Source of the DNA: Nyssa sinensis
Lineage: Eukaryota; Streptophyta; Magnoliopsida; Cornales; Nyssaceae
Direction of reading: 5' to 3'
NCBI GenBank assembly: GCA_008638375.1
Contig: CM018051.1
Location: 30,067,344-30,131,343, forward strand
DNA length: 64,000 nt
Shown: one piece after another, positions 46,569 through 59,749 of the stretch
Position numbering within the stretch: position 1 is the first letter of the stretch
Layout of the letters: every line of letters starts with the position of its first letter
Notes under the pieces: model-generated
What the model was told of the DNA's origin: nothing
Database searches by the model: none
What the model saw: only the letters and a program-made list of their open reading frames with translations
Position numbers and translations under genes: made by a program

Positions 46569-47710
46569 TCCCCGTCGTGGGGCTACCTTGAGGAATACAT
46601 GTCCCCCAACATCAAATGACAGAGGTCATCACCTCCTGTCTACATAACTCTTTTGGCGGATCTATGCTGTCAAAAAACATTGTTGAATCATCTGTATCTT
46701 CTACGTGGTTTCACGGACTATGTAAGGCCCCAAGGCAGTTATCTCCCCTACCTCGGCCCAACATATCGGTGAACGACACGGCCTGCCATACAATGCCTCG
46801 AAAGGTGCCATTTCGATACTAGACTAATAGCTATTGTTGTAGGCAAACTCTACTAGAGCAAGATGATCCTCCCAACTACCCTTGAAATCCATAACACACG
46901 CCCTAAGCATATCCTTAAGTATCTGGATAGTACGCTCTAACTGACCGTCAGTTTGAGGATAGAAAGCAGTACTAAACAGTAGCTGAGTCCCTAAGGCTAT
47001 CTGATGACTCTGCCAAAACCGTGTAGTGAAACGTGGATCTCAGTCTGTAACAATGGAAACAAGAATCCCATGTAGTTGTACTATCTCTCACATATACAAC
47101 CTACTGAGAACATCCACTGAATCAGTCATTCTAATCGGTAGGAAATATGCGGACTTCGTCAACTTATCAACAATAACCCAAACTACATCATGACCTCTAG
47201 GTGACCTCAGAAGACCCATCACAAAATCCATAGTGATAAACTCCCATTCCACTTGGCTACTGGCAATGGCTATAATAAACCCCCAGGTCTCTGGTGCTCA
47301 GCCTTAACTTGTTGGCACATGAGACATCTAGATACAAACTGTACCATATCTCCCTTCATCCTCATCCATCAATATTGGTGGCGTAAATCATGGAACATCT
47401 TAGTGCCCCTTGGATGCACTACTAGATGTGAATGATGGAAATCTTGAAGAACATCAGCCCTAAGAGACTTTGGAACAAAGACTCTACCCATATACCTCAA
47501 GCTAAGGTTAGAATGAACTGTCCATCGCTCAAAGCCCTTGGTGCTAGCAACTTATGCTCGAATCTGTTTTGCCTCTGTGTCCTACAACTGTGCCTCAATA
47601 ACCCTGCTCAACAACGTAGGCTGTGCACACACACTGAATAGTGTGGCGTGTCCCTCAGACTCAACAAAGTCCAAGTCAAACTCTCTAAGATCTCCCATCA
47701 TCTCCTGCTC
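46569..47710 (-). pseudogene. Integrase core and zinc-binding region of element L, decayed
   Basis: Reading from 47710 down, an open linker (EFDLDFVESEGHATLFSV) precedes the zinc-binding region, visible as HHSHLVVHPRGTKMFHDLRH and CLMCQQVKAEHQRPGGLL (about 47300-47440). The catalytic core is recognisable only in pieces, across many stops and frameshifts, until the intact chromodomain frame at 46568. Confidence 0.75.
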
Positions 47711-50700
47711 TGTCACGTCCCAGATTCCCATGAACCCGAGGAGTGACTGAACAGAAGAAAAGGAAGAAATAAATGACAATGAATTAAATTTAAATTAAAT
47801 CTCCATCATCATTCCTCAAGTTTCTCCCAACAATTTAAGTAAAGATTCGGCATTCAATATAACTCAAAATCATTCCTCAACATAGCTCAAGTACCCCTTT
47901 CAATTAATGCCCAAAATGCTTTAAATCGTATTTAAAAACGGTTCCCAAAATGTTCCCAAAACCTTTCTCAAAGTGCCCTTTAACGGTTGCCCAAAAAGGG
48001 TCTCAAAATACCCTAAGGTATAATCCCTGAAGTGGTCAAGATTTAAACTTAAATGCTTGTTCCAACTAACGCCCCAAACAATTTAAATCATGTTTAAAAA
48101 TGACCCTTAAAATAGCCTAAAAGTATCCCCAAAATCTTCCATAAAGTGATGTCTCGGATAACCCCAACAATGGCCTAAGGCATGGTCAAAAAGATGGTCA
48201 AATGTCAGCCCAAAGTTGGCCCTAGTAGATAGCCAAACATGGCCTTGAAATCTAGGTCATATTATGGCCCAAACATGGCCCAAACAAGTCCCTAAAACAG
48301 CCCATAATGGGGCCCAAACATGGCCCAAAATATTGTGCAAATATTACTCAAAATGTGTCCCAAAAATGCCTCAAAAAGGTGGTAAAAAGGGTGGTGAAAC
48401 AAGGCTGGACAGCAGGGGTCACTGCAGGTTGGACAGCAGGGCAAGACGCAGCAGGGCGTGCGGGGGCAGGCAGCGCGCTGGGCGCGCAGGGGTGCCATGC
48501 GCGCAGGCGCGCGCGCGCGAGGGGGAAGGTGGCATGGCAGCAGGCGCGCGGGGCAGGGCCACGCGCGCGAGGGGCGCGCGCGGGCGTGGGCGCAGGCGGC
48601 TGACTGGCGCGCGCGCGGGGCAGTTCAGGCCTGTTCTGGCACTGTAGCACAGAGACCTGATTTTCTGATTTTTCTGAAATTTCACTATTCATGGCTGCAA
48701 CCCAAATGTTTCATTTTCTGATTTTTTTCCAAAGTTTTAAAGACCACTTTTTCCCCATTTTCAGCCCAACTCCCAAGGACACTATCCTCCTAATTTGGAT
48801 AGTTTTTCCAACCATTTAAATGGTGTTTTACACACTTATTTTTCACTTTATTTTCCAAAATTTTGGGCATCGTTTCCTTTGTTTTTTCAAGGCTTTTCTA
48901 CCTAATTTTCACGACATGTATGAATATAAATTCACCAACAACCCACCCTCATACGGTGGCCACAAACCCATCCAACCAAAACATGCATTCTCCATATTCA
49001 ACACATCCATGTAAAATGTAATTACTACAATCATCATACATTCATTTGATTCACAACTTATGCATATTAAAATGGCCCAAGGCCTAAAGTTTACAACTTG
49101 TTTCAACACAAAACAAAAAAAAATTGGCTTATGCCCATACATCCAAAAAGTGCCCCAAGGGCCAAATCTTCAATTTAGTCCATGTCTTCCCATCCTTCAA
49201 GACTTGAAGAAGTCTTAAGTACCCGGGGTCTCATCTGAAATATATTGCCCACGAATGGGTCAGCTCAACTGCTGGTATGATAACTCACTAATACTAGCAA
49301 CAAATTTAGGACGTGGCATGTGCAAGTGTACATTCATTTCTACATGTCTCTCTAATCAATCCATACAATGTACTGACAATATTCATAACGCATCCATACA
49401 AACTCTATATCACATTCATGAATTCATTAATACGATGCAATGAAATTATGCGTGACACACCCATGTAACTCTACGCCACACCCATGTCAACTCTATGCCA
49501 TGTCAACTCTATGCCACACCCATGTCTCGGTTTTACGGATCGCATCCGATGGTCCATCGAGTACCACACCTGTTTCACGGGCCGCCCCCGTCGGGTCAAT
49601 CAAGCACCGATACATGTCTCGCTTCACGGTCCGGACCCCGTTGGCATGCGAGTACCAAATGGCCAATTTTGGGTTTTTCACCACATGATCTACACCCTCA
49701 TAATGCATAGCACTTCGTGCTCAACTCACACCATGTGTCCAAGGAATTTCACCATGCCAACATGCCATGATTTCATCATGCAAATTCAATGTGACAAATG
49801 ATCAAACGCATGGTGTGCATTTTCAAGTCATGCCTTTAAACCCCATATGATTCATAACTTTAAATTTCCAACCATGCTTCACATAACATAGGTCATAACC
49901 ACACACCTTTACATATTTTTCAAGCCACAATGTCACCATTTCACCAACCACAATGAATTTCACAAAATCACTAACATTCCACACAAGACTAAGACATCAC
50001 ATCACCAATTCCCTTCTAAGATGTCAAGTAAATATCATATAAATACACATCAAATATAGCAATCAATTACAAAGACAAGAAAAGTCATTCTCATGGCAAC
50101 AAAACATCAAATAAACCAAAGAATACATAAAGCCCCAAATTACTAACTCTAAGTCCTTCAAAGTAACACCTCTTAGATAACTTCCTAACATGAAATAAAC
50201 ATCTAAACCAATCAATCAACATGTAATAAGGTAGGAAAAACTAAATCTATTCCTAGCTTAGCAAGAAATCATACTTAAAATCAGTTTTTCACAAACTGTA
50301 GAAGCTGTATTTTCTGGATAGCCAAAATTTTTGGTGAGGATATATTACTCGTGGACACGAACAACTTTCCAGAAGAAAGTTCGGCCAAAATCCCGCTCGA
50401 AATATGTGTTTCGGCAGCTTGAAATCTTGAATTTCTAGGGCTTTTCTCACTCTCTCTCTATAAGAACGTGGATTCTGTAATTACAGACCCAAATTATGAT
50501 AAAAATGGTCTAAGGGGGCTGTATTTATAGTGGTGGACAAAGGGGCTAAGGAAAAATGACCATTTTGCCCTTAATGAGCCCGAAACCTCGTTACTCTACA
50601 ACCCATTCATAAACGCTTCAATTCAAGATTTTGTTTTAACCAATGTTCATAAAATTATTTTAAAAGAAAACTCTTAGAAGAAAATATTTTCATTTGAGGT

Positions 50701-50981
50701 CGTTTTAGGCCCGTTCCACCCGGGCCACCCGAACGCCCTTTTTGTCTAATTTTGAAACGGTTTCCGTTTTAGCTAAAATTTTAACAGTAGCTACCTCACA
50801 ATATTATAAGCATATTTCTATTCTATGAAACACTCCAAATATGCCTTTAAACATGTCAAATGGTGAACTGACGCATTTAGATGCTTTACCGGCAAAACCG
50901 GGCTTGACCGACGAAACTGTGTATGCCAAATATCCTACGGCAAAACGAAAAATTTTTCCGCATTTTTTTCAGATCTCTACA
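47711..50981 (-). mobile_element. Solo LTR F3 (Tekay-type family), 3.3 kb, nested in L
   Basis: TGTCACGTCCCAGATTCC (47711) to AGATCTCTACA (50981), with a perfect TSD TGCTC at 47706-47710 and 50982-50986. Orientation is the same as L. It is close to F1 in the blocks at 49250-49710 (compare 4150-4630). It carries a strikingly GC-rich island at about 48410-48645. ORFs around that island are composition artefacts. Confidence 0.92.
48410..48645. other. GC-rich island inside LTR F3
   Basis: A stretch of roughly 235 bp dominated by GCGCGC, GGGCAGG and CGCGCGAGG, with AT-rich LTR on both sides. It has dense CpG and purine-pyrimidine alternation. No counterpart in F1 or F2. Confidence 0.85.
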
Positions 50982-50986
50982 TGCTC

Positions 50987-51890
50987 TCTAATAGCAATGC
51001 TAGCAACAGTGCTCCTCGATCTCCTACTAAGTGCATTCGCTATGACATTGGCCTTCACAAAATGGTACTGAAGGTCAAAGTTATAGTCTTTCATGTACTC
51101 CATCCGTATCTTATGCCAAAGGTTCAAGTGTTTCTACTTGAAAATGTTTCTGAGGGTCTTGTGATCTAAGAACACCTCGAACCTCTCCCCATATAAGTAG
51201 TGTCGCCAAATCTTAAGTGCAAAAATGATGGCAGCTAACTCCATATCATGTGTAGGATAGTTATGCTCATGATTCTTCAACTAATGAGAGCCATAAGCTA
51301 CCACTCTACCCTCTTGCATCCATACACAACCTAGTCCCTTTCATGATGCATCACAATAGACTGTATAGCCAATACCTCCCTCAGGTATAATCCGAATAGG
51401 TGTTAAAGTCAGTCTCCTCTTCAGCTCCTGAAATGACTGCTCACAGTCATCACTCCACTCGAATCTAATGCCCTTGCGCGTCAGATGAGTCGTCGCGACA
51501 AGACGAGAAAATCCCTCTACAAATCGACGGTAGTATCTGGCCAATCCTAGGAAACTCCAAATCTCAAACACATTCTTTGGCCTCTCCCAACTCATAACAG
51601 AATCCATCTTAGAAGGATCCACGGACACCCCGCTACTTGATATAACATGGCCTAGAAATTATACCTCTTGATGCCAAAACTCACACTTCGAGAACTTAGC
51701 AAACAAATGACGCTCCCTCAAAATGTATAATACAGTCCACAAGTGGAAAGTATGCTTCTCCTCAAAAGGTGAATAAATCATAATGTCATCAACAAAGACC
51801 ACAACAAACTGATCTAAATAAGAACTAAAGATGTAATGCATCAAGTCCATGAATGTCGTCAAGGCATTCGTCACACCGAATGACATAACT
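50987..51890 (-). pseudogene. Reverse transcriptase (second half) and RNase H of element L
   Basis: 51659-51886 contains [20 protein letters not shown] and the catalytic box [13 protein letters not shown] (both aspartates kept), then [15 protein letters not shown]. After one stop the next frame (51341-51628) has the thumb/connection FLGLARYYRRFVEGFSRL and begins RNase H with YTVYCDAS. Decayed RNase H continues down to 50987 ([20 protein letters not shown], then NALSRRS). The first half of reverse transcriptase is lost. Confidence 0.9.
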
Positions 51891-51923
51891 ACAAACTCAT
51901 AATGGCTATAACTACAAACTCAT
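51885..51923. repeat. 16-bp direct repeat at the truncated end of L
   Basis: ATAACTACAAACTCAT at 51885-51900 and again at 51908-51923. Recognisable L sequence ends here; the next stretch is an unrelated antisense LTR fragment. This may be a scar of the truncating event. Confidence 0.8.
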
Positions 51924-54163
51924 GTAAGGCCTTTCAAGGCACGGTACGACAAAGCAATCATGAGTGATAAGCCTTTCAAGGCACAGTACAATAAAGCAAT
52001 CATGAGATAAGAGTCAATAAGCATCCGCTAGATATGACAATATCAAGGGTGCGACAATAGCAGTGGGTACGTACATGAGTACAAAATTTTGGCTGTAATA
52101 GAAATAGTGTAGCTTGAAAAATCATGTATAAGAGATAGGAGTTTACTTACATTTAATCCGTGTGATCTACCTCAGTATCCCGTAACTTTCCCTTTTTTTT
52201 CTTTGAGTTCCCTATCATTCAGTAGACATGTTTCAGTTTTAATGCTATTCATCAAATTTTATGCCTCATTATTATAAGTATCTCTTTTACTAATTTAGAC
52301 TTTACCATTGAGTCCGGATCGTCGTAGAAAATTAGTTTAACCTTTCGCGGACTTCAATTTGGACATCTGTACTAAAAAGGGTAAAACGGTTATTTTACAC
52401 TTTTGCATGTTCTTACTTCTTGAGACCTCTTTTCACAAATCAAACTCCACCATTGAGTCCAAAATATTCGAAATAATAAATTTTCACTATTCATTTGCTT
52501 AAATCGGAGTCCGTTTGACTCCTTTTTGACTTACGGGTATTTTGGTAATTTTTCCTTTTTACAAATATTTAATTAAATATTTTTTTTATTTCCTTGGGTC
52601 ATATTGTAATTAATCATATGTTCTGGGTCTAATTTCAATTCTCCAAACTCTTGGGCCTATTCATAAATTTAGATTTTACTATTCCAATTTGGAATAGCCA
52701 AACAACAGATTAAGCCCAAACCTTGGATAGGCTATCCCTGCTCCCAATTTCAAATTTTATTTTTAATTTACTACATGTACAACCAAACACTCCAATTTTA
52801 ACCTTTTAAAACCTTTTTAAACTTAACTAATACTGCTTCATTTTGAACAAATGGCAGACCCGTTTCTGTTTCGGTCGGGTCCCAACTCGGATCCGACACA
52901 TGACCCACCCAACCTTAAGACAAATAGTGTTGTCTTCTCCGACGATACGTCGGTGGTATTCTCTGGCAATGGTGAACTGTTCCAGCCAAATTTTTGCACA
53001 ACTCCAATGTGGTTCTCTTCCAATTTTCATGAGCTTTTCATTTCTAAGCTCAGTTTTTTTATTTAAGCTACCATAGTCGTTCGAACAGTGGACTTTCAGT
53101 GGAGAAACCTGTTTTCTGGCGAGCTAGTCTCCTTCAATTTCTATGCTTAAATCTCACTATTTTTAAGCAAATTTTCTTACTTTTCATTTCTGCACCTAAG
53201 AGGATAAATCCCTCATCATTAAATATAAGTTAAATGCCCAAAAACACAATTTCCCTATTATTCATAAAAACCTGCAACTAGGTTTTTCTCACTTGCTTTT
53301 GAGCCATGTCACTTGATTTAAATTGCAGTAAACACTATTTTTCATGATTTTTAAGTTCTTAAATCTAAAACTAACTTTCACGCTCTAAATCTAAAAATCA
53401 GAACTTGGATTTTTTTAACTTACCTTTTCCTTATTTCTCGGTCACAGTGTTTCCTTCTTCTTTGTTTTTCTACTTCTGATTCCTCTTCCTCAGAACCCAA
53501 GCTTCAATTCAAACTCTCAGTTGTTCTGTCTTTCCTCCTTGTTTCTTCTGAATTTGCTCTAAACCACCTCACGTGTATATAGGTAAGATTTTCACCACTT
53601 GTGCGCCTACAATTTCTCTCTTTCTCAGATTTTTTCTGTTCCCGTTTTCCTTTAACAGCCTTATCTTTCTTTTTCTTTTTTTAAATCACCCAGATCCCTA
53701 AATCACGCCCCCTCCCTTATCACAACTAGCTGCATGCCTATCCAAGTGGTTATATAAATATATGTACGCATATGGTTTATTATATATATTTATATATACA
53801 TATATATATGTCATGCTTCCATATATACACTAATATATATATATATATTTATACACCTACACATATACATGTATATAATTATTTCCATATATATCTTTTT
53901 ACTTATTTTTATTTTATTATTTAAATTTTATTTTCCTATTTTTTTCTTATTATTCTATTTTATTTTCTTTTATTTATTTTAAAAAAAAATTATTTTTATT
54001 TCAGTATTTGTTCATGGCTTGCTCGGGCATCGCTCGGGCATTATCCGTACTTTCGAAACTATTAAGTTTCCAAACCGTCCATTTTCTTCAATATTAAAAC
54101 AAAAGCCTTAACAGCTCGGGTTTACATGGTTCGCACGGTTACAATTTAGGTTAGGGTATTACA
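51924..54163 (-). mobile_element. Antisense chromovirus-type LTR fragment M2
   Basis: Left end truncated at L; the right end GGGTATTACA at 54163 fits the family terminus. Near 51924-52010 a unit with GCCTTTCAAGGCA is duplicated (about 48 bp period). Later blocks match other LTRs here: ATGCTATTCATCAAATTTTATG (about 52242), 'ccaccattgagtcc' dyads, and a TA microsatellite region (53740-53900). No gene; the short ORFs at 52827-53076 overlap each other and look like noise. Confidence 0.75.
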
Positions 54164-55728
54164 AACATAGACTTCCATGAATGCATTATGCTATGATTCA
54201 GGATGAACACATACAAGGGACCGACTATGCTCCGATTTCAGTCCCACGAATCGGCTCTGCTCCAATTTCAGTCCCTCCCACGTGGGTTTATGACTCGTAA
54301 TAAAAGGGAGACACAACCTGCATCGCAATGTCATTTAGTTTATAACATTTATCAATGATGTGGGATCGCCCTACTCCGATGTTAATCCCACATCGTATGT
54401 AATGTGGCACATAAGGCCAACATGCATATAGTTTGTATGCATCATCAAGTGTTTGCCTATAATATTTCACGACTCAAGTCTACTACTATGTACAGTAGGA
54501 GATATATAACTCTCAGGTTATGAGAATCTAGTAACAAGTATGTAATACAATCGTCTCAATATAATTCTAATCCTATCCATCCTCGGGCTACAAGGAGACA
54601 CTATTTATGTCTTTTATGATATGCGTTCGATATCTTGTACATTCATATTTTAACTCTTGAGGGCACCATGGCCCTCAATACTTAGGTTTCATATCGATTA
54701 TTTAAGTTCTCTAAGGTTAATTATACACTAGTCTATGCACCAAGTGCCTGTTTTTCCAAACAGATATTAAAATTATGTTCCCGGGCCTTAAAAACCTTGA
54801 AGGGGCCCTCTCCCGATGATTTTATCTTATTTGAATGTATTTTAAACTCATAAGGGAATTTTTATAATTTTATCGGACATGTTTCACCTCTATTGGACAC
54901 TATCTCACAAAGCAAACCTTAAAATCGGATCCAAAAGGTCTAAAAATCCTAAAATAGGTATTTCTTAGACTTTAATTCCCTTTTTGATATCTATCCTATG
55001 CCCAATGGCATTATTGTAATTTTTTACCAAACTAGTTTCATATTTATCGAGACTCTGTCTCGTCAAACAAACCATGGAATCAGGTTCAGAAGGTCCAAAA
55101 ATCTCAAAGGTACTTTCATTTTATTTTATTAATTCTTCTAGATATACGTTCTATTCTAGGGGCATCATCGTATTTTTTATACATTCATGTGGAATCAACA
55201 AGGTGTCTTAGTTTGGTTAATTTGATATCACATTTGGATTCAGGTTTTTTAAAAACCTTTGCAACCCCCTTTCCGAATTTCAATTAGGTATTTAATTAAT
55301 CAATTTAATTCTAGGGGCGTCATTGTTATTTTACCAATTTAGGTAGAACTACCTGTCTTAATTTGTTCAACTTGACATTATATTTGAATTTGGAGCATTC
55401 AAAAACCTTGGACAAGTCCTTTCTGAAATTTAGTTTGCATTTTCATTGATTGTTTTAATCCCATGGGCATTTTCCTCATTTTATAATTATGTACGGGGCT
55501 ACCACAGGTCCCCAAATGTCCAAATGGATCTCGCCAATGAGCTTGGAATGCCCAAAAATTTTGAGTATGCCCCCTTTTTACATTTTAATTGACTTTATTT
55601 TTTATTTTATAAATTAGTGGTCCTTTATGTAATTTCTCTTAACATAGTTCACCAATTTGTAATTATTTCAAATAAAGCAGTTCTTTTTTAATTTCAGAAA
55701 TTTAAATTTCTTATCCCAACACCCAAAT
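54164..55728 (-). mobile_element. Antisense LTR-like sequence N without visible ends
   Basis: Contains a diverged set of the LTR tandem units (for example 'gcccaatggcattattgtaatttttta' near 54998 and 'ggggcatcatcgta' near 55160), roughly 130-170 bp apart, and a repeat of GCTC(C)GATTTCAGTCCC at 54228-54275. It lies between M2 and M and is probably the sequence into which they inserted. I see no gene. Confidence 0.55.
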
Positions 55729-57207
55729 TGTCACGACCCGAAACTTACCCTATGCGGATCTCGTATCGTAGGGCCGACCCAGTGGCCATCCCTACTTTTT
55801 CTTTCCTTATATCAATGACAACAATGTATAATACAAAACTTAAACAGTAAATCAGTAGAAGTCTCAAATACATAATATGGTTCTACAATGTCAAAATAGT
55901 AAACCAACATAACATCACCTTTAGGTGGTGAATACATGGAAGAACTGCATCATAACTAATACATTCCTCATAATGTCCTCCTATGCTCTCGGACTCCTAT
56001 TGCGGTCTTGCAGTGTCCCATCTTGAAAAATAAGTAAGTCAAGGTGAGCTAACGAAGTTCAATAATTAAATTCCCATCTTTGACACTAGTTATGGTTAAC
56101 GTAGAAAGAATATGAATCCAAGATAACATGAGTGTGAACATAATAGCCAATCATAGGATAAGGTGTTGTGATAGCCAATAAGGATAAAATGCCACAATGA
56201 CCAATGAACAGTAGAGGTCACAATAATCAATCATGAGTAATGGATATAATAGGAACATGGAAATCTCAATAGAAATCGGTCAACATAAATGTACTACCAT
56301 AATAAATTGATGACAATCAATCACAATTAATGAGTGGACTCTCAACATAAGATTATTCATAGGGAATGACAGTCCTATGAATCCAATAAACATAATTATA
56401 TCAGTCAAACATAAGTGATGCATATACTCTGTTCAGGGCTTGGTAGACTCTCGGTCTTTTGGGGCTCGGCATACCCCCTCAATAAGTGCATATAAAATTC
56501 CATAATAACTCAGTGCATATAAAATGCCATCATAACTCAGTGCGTAAAAACACTATCATTTCCATATGTCCGTTTATAGACTCAACCTATAGGTCCTGTC
56601 AACTCAGAAAACATCAGATGGGTATTATGACTGAACACAAATTTGGCATTCATAATATATCATGATAATTTGTGATTCCATAAGAATGTATAAAAAAGGA
56701 ATATCATTCATTCAGTAAAAACATAATAGTAGGCCTTTCAAGGCATAGTATAATATAATGATCAATGATATAGTAGTTAATAAACGTCCACAAGAAAGAA
56801 AATATCACATTGTGGAAACAATAAACATTTGGTACATACAAGAGTACAAATCTGGCAATAATAGAATAAACATGGCTTAGAATACCACATATAAGAGATT
56901 GGGGTTTACTTACCTTATTAGTGCGTTCTAGTTCAGTATTTTGTAACCTTTTTTCTTTTTGACTTTCCTATAAATCAGTAAACCATTCTTAGGTTAACAC
57001 TACATGTGGCCTATTACCCTAAAATTAGTCAATGGAGTACATATCATAATTATAGGTACCTTATTTGGGTAAACGGACTTCACCGATGAGTCCGGAACAT
57101 TGAATAGAATAGGTTTAGGCTTTTAAGGATTTCATTTTGGGTTGGGCCATCACTAGGGTATTATGGTCATTTGGCACTTTTACTGGTCTTTTATTTTTGG
57201 GACTCTA
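55729..57207 (-). mobile_element. Antisense LTR M, interrupted by J'
   Basis: Starts TGTCACGACCCGAAACTTACCC, preceded by CAAAT (55724-55728). It includes a block resembling M2 (CCTTTCAAGGCATAG, about 56733). J' begins at 57208. The right half of M must lie beyond the window. Confidence 0.75.
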
Positions 57208-59510
57208 TGTTACGACCCAAAACCCACCCTTTGCGGATCTCGAGTCACGACCGTTGCCCCAAGACCCGATGGCCTCGGGACAAGGCTCGCATCTGCAGCG
57301 ATATCGAATACATGTGCTTCATGTAGTTGCGGAAGCGTGAAAAACTTTTTCTTTTCTTTTCTCGTTTTATTGCACATCCGTCTGATACTGCCGCTATTCA
57401 CAATGGTACACATGATCATACATTCAGAGCATAACCAAAAACTTAAAGGCTTTTATAATAAATACATGTTCAGCTGCCCCTTGGGCTTAATACATAACAA
57501 TTCACTACCTTACTAAAACAAAGGTTACATCTTAAGTTCATGAATACTTAACAAAAGAACTACTTAGATGTCCCTTCCAAAAATAGCTAGGCTCATCTTC
57601 ATCGTCTTCAAATCAGCCCTATTGTCAATCACCTGAAAGGGGGGTCCGAACAAAGTCCGGGTAAGCTAATCTAAGCTTGTGAGCAATTCCAACATTCGTC
57701 ATGGGGTTTCAATCAACAGTGGTTTTAGCTCATAAAGGTTTATAAATCAATCACTATAAATTGTTCGTATCTTTTGAACACAGAATATATGCATTCATAA
57801 AACTCATAGCTTTGAAACATTTAAAATATTCAAGCTAACATATGCTTTTTCATATAAAACTTGTAACTCTGAATACATAATATATGCATTCCATAAAACT
57901 CATAGCTCTAAAAAATGTAAAACGCTCAAGCTAAAAATGTGTTCTTCTTTAAATAGAGTATCTATAACTCAAACATGTAAATATGAAAATGAAGATTTAA
58001 AATCTGCTTTCATTTTCAAATATCTCTTCTTCTCACTTTAACTCTTGGAATCTGTTTCGAACCAGACTCCCGTTTTACTCCCGTCGAGATATCTCTTTGC
58101 CTGTGGGATTAGATCCTGCTACCAGGCATTTGACAATCCATTGAATTTCGAGGAACCCAAAAGCTTGTCGGCTCCACAGGATAATGAAGTCCCTTGCGAA
58201 CCCCAATACCTTGTCTCGTGCTTATGCACAGTTATCTTGTATTTCAAGAAACTACTTTTAGCTGATAACTTCTTCTCATAAATACTATTTAAGAGTATTC
58301 AAACACAAAGTATATAACTTTATAATAGAACTTTCAATTCTCAGAATATACAAATTCAGAATATATCTCAGAGATTTTTGCAATATAAAAACTCAAACAT
58401 GCTAAGGCATATTTAAAGGAAACTGTAAGTAAATCTGTTAACTGAACAGAGTAATTTAAAACAAAAGGCATATGAAAACTGAATTCGATATTCAAATATT
58501 TTTCATGACTTGAACTCAAAACTTCTTTGAAATCCATGGAGTTAAATCTCCACTTCGAATGCAAGGTTACTCACCTTGGTCCTTTAGGGTTAGTGCTAAT
58601 AATGCGCTTTCCCACTTCCTTTGTAGTTCCTAAGAACAATTCATAATAACCTCATTAACTTCACATTCACCATAATAACACCTATGGATGTTGCTTAACT
58701 TATGCTTAGTTCGTATTAGATTCTAAAACGATCTCATAATTCATATGTACTTAATTTAACTCGTACTCTTAACCTATGACACAATTTAATGTGTTAGGAA
58801 TTTAATTCATTTCAATTTATACTCTTCTGGAAGCTCCATTAGCTTTAAATTAAAGTTATTTACTTGACATGTTAACGCGTCACGTCTTCTCGTACTTTAC
58901 TTCACATGTTTACGTGTCGTGTCTTTCGTATTTCATTTCCTCGTATATACCTTAGATTAGCACTTTGGCATTACTTTAATTTATAGTCATCTGACAGATG
59001 CTATTCAACAAATTTTATGTCTTTTTATTTTATACATTTCTTTTGGTCGAATAGACTCTACCATTGAGTCCAGAGCGTCGAAGAAAGTCAGTTTAGGCTT
59101 TCCTAAAAGTTAATTTGGACTTTTGTATGTAAAAGGGCAAAATGGTCATTTTACCTATTTACGTGTCATATTTTTTTTTGTACTTCGTTTTGTAATTTGG
59201 ACTCCATTATTGAGTCCGGAAGGTCGAAGAAAGTCAGTTTAGACCTTCCCCGGTTTTAATTTGGCTTTAGGGGTACTAGGGGTAATTTGGTCATTTTTCC
59301 CCTCATGTGTTTTAAATTTTTGGGGCCTCGTCTCATGTCGTGGACCTCACCAATGGACTTAGGAGGCCTGAGATAGTAGAAATACATATATAACTCATCT
59401 CATTTGGACACCAGGCATTTTTTGACTATTTAATTTAATTAATTAAATTAAATTTATTAAGTCTAATATATATTCATTTCGGTGGCTAAATATGATCGGA
59501 TGAAATGCGT

Positions 59511-59587
59511 GGCACACTGGCCAGTGTGTCACCTCCCACTCTAATAGATGCCCCATTCAACTCTCAGTAGGTGCAGTTGCACCTTTT
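59511..59587 (+). ncRNA. tRNA-like module beta' in LTR J'
   Basis: Opens with the perfect 16-bp palindrome CACACTGGCCAGTGTG (59513-59528). The B-box place is degenerate (CATTCAACTCT, 59555-59565). A hairpin AGGTGC-AGTT-GCACCT (59569-59584) leads straight into TTTT (59584-59587). It is the counterpart of module beta in J, with paired changes in the palindrome. Confidence 0.55.
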
Positions 59588-59659
59588 CATTTTTCTGATT
59601 TTATTTAGTTTTAATATATATATATATATATATATATTGTGTTCGTATTTGGGCACGCG

Positions 59660-59749
59660 CACACGCGTGGCCAAGTGGAAAGGGAGAGGCTTCCCACGTG
59701 CGAGGGCCAGGGATCGAATCCTAGGAACCTCGGTTCCTTCCTTTCTTTT
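59660..59749 (+). ncRNA. tRNA-like module alpha' in LTR J'
   Basis: A-box TGGCCAAGTGG (59668-59678, full fit), B-box GGATCGAATCC (59711-59721, one mismatch), hairpin AGGAAC-CTCG-GTTCCT (59723-59738), TTTT (59746-59749). The hairpin has the same shape as in J module alpha but two base pairs are exchanged (G-C to A-T). Confidence 0.6.

Larger units (their letters stand above)
45809..51923 (-). mobile_element. Tekay/Del-type chromovirus L, truncated, with nested LTR F3
   Basis: A minus-strand Gypsy element containing part of reverse transcriptase, RNase H, integrase, a chromodomain, a polypurine tract and the 3' LTR. The 5' part (5' LTR, gag, protease and the first half of reverse transcriptase) is missing; sequence homology ends around 51923 at a 16-bp direct repeat. 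LTR F3 sits between RNase H and integrase. Confidence 0.88.

Noticed and set aside
48264..48721. Long overlapping ORFs on both strands in the GC-rich stretch
   Set aside because: They arise from low stop-codon frequency in GC-rich repeats (alanine/arginine-rich in all frames) within LTR F3; no protein domain.
52827..53076. Four overlapping ORFs on both strands
   Set aside because: They lie in antisense LTR M2, overlap one another and have no domain; coding on more than one strand at once is not credible here.
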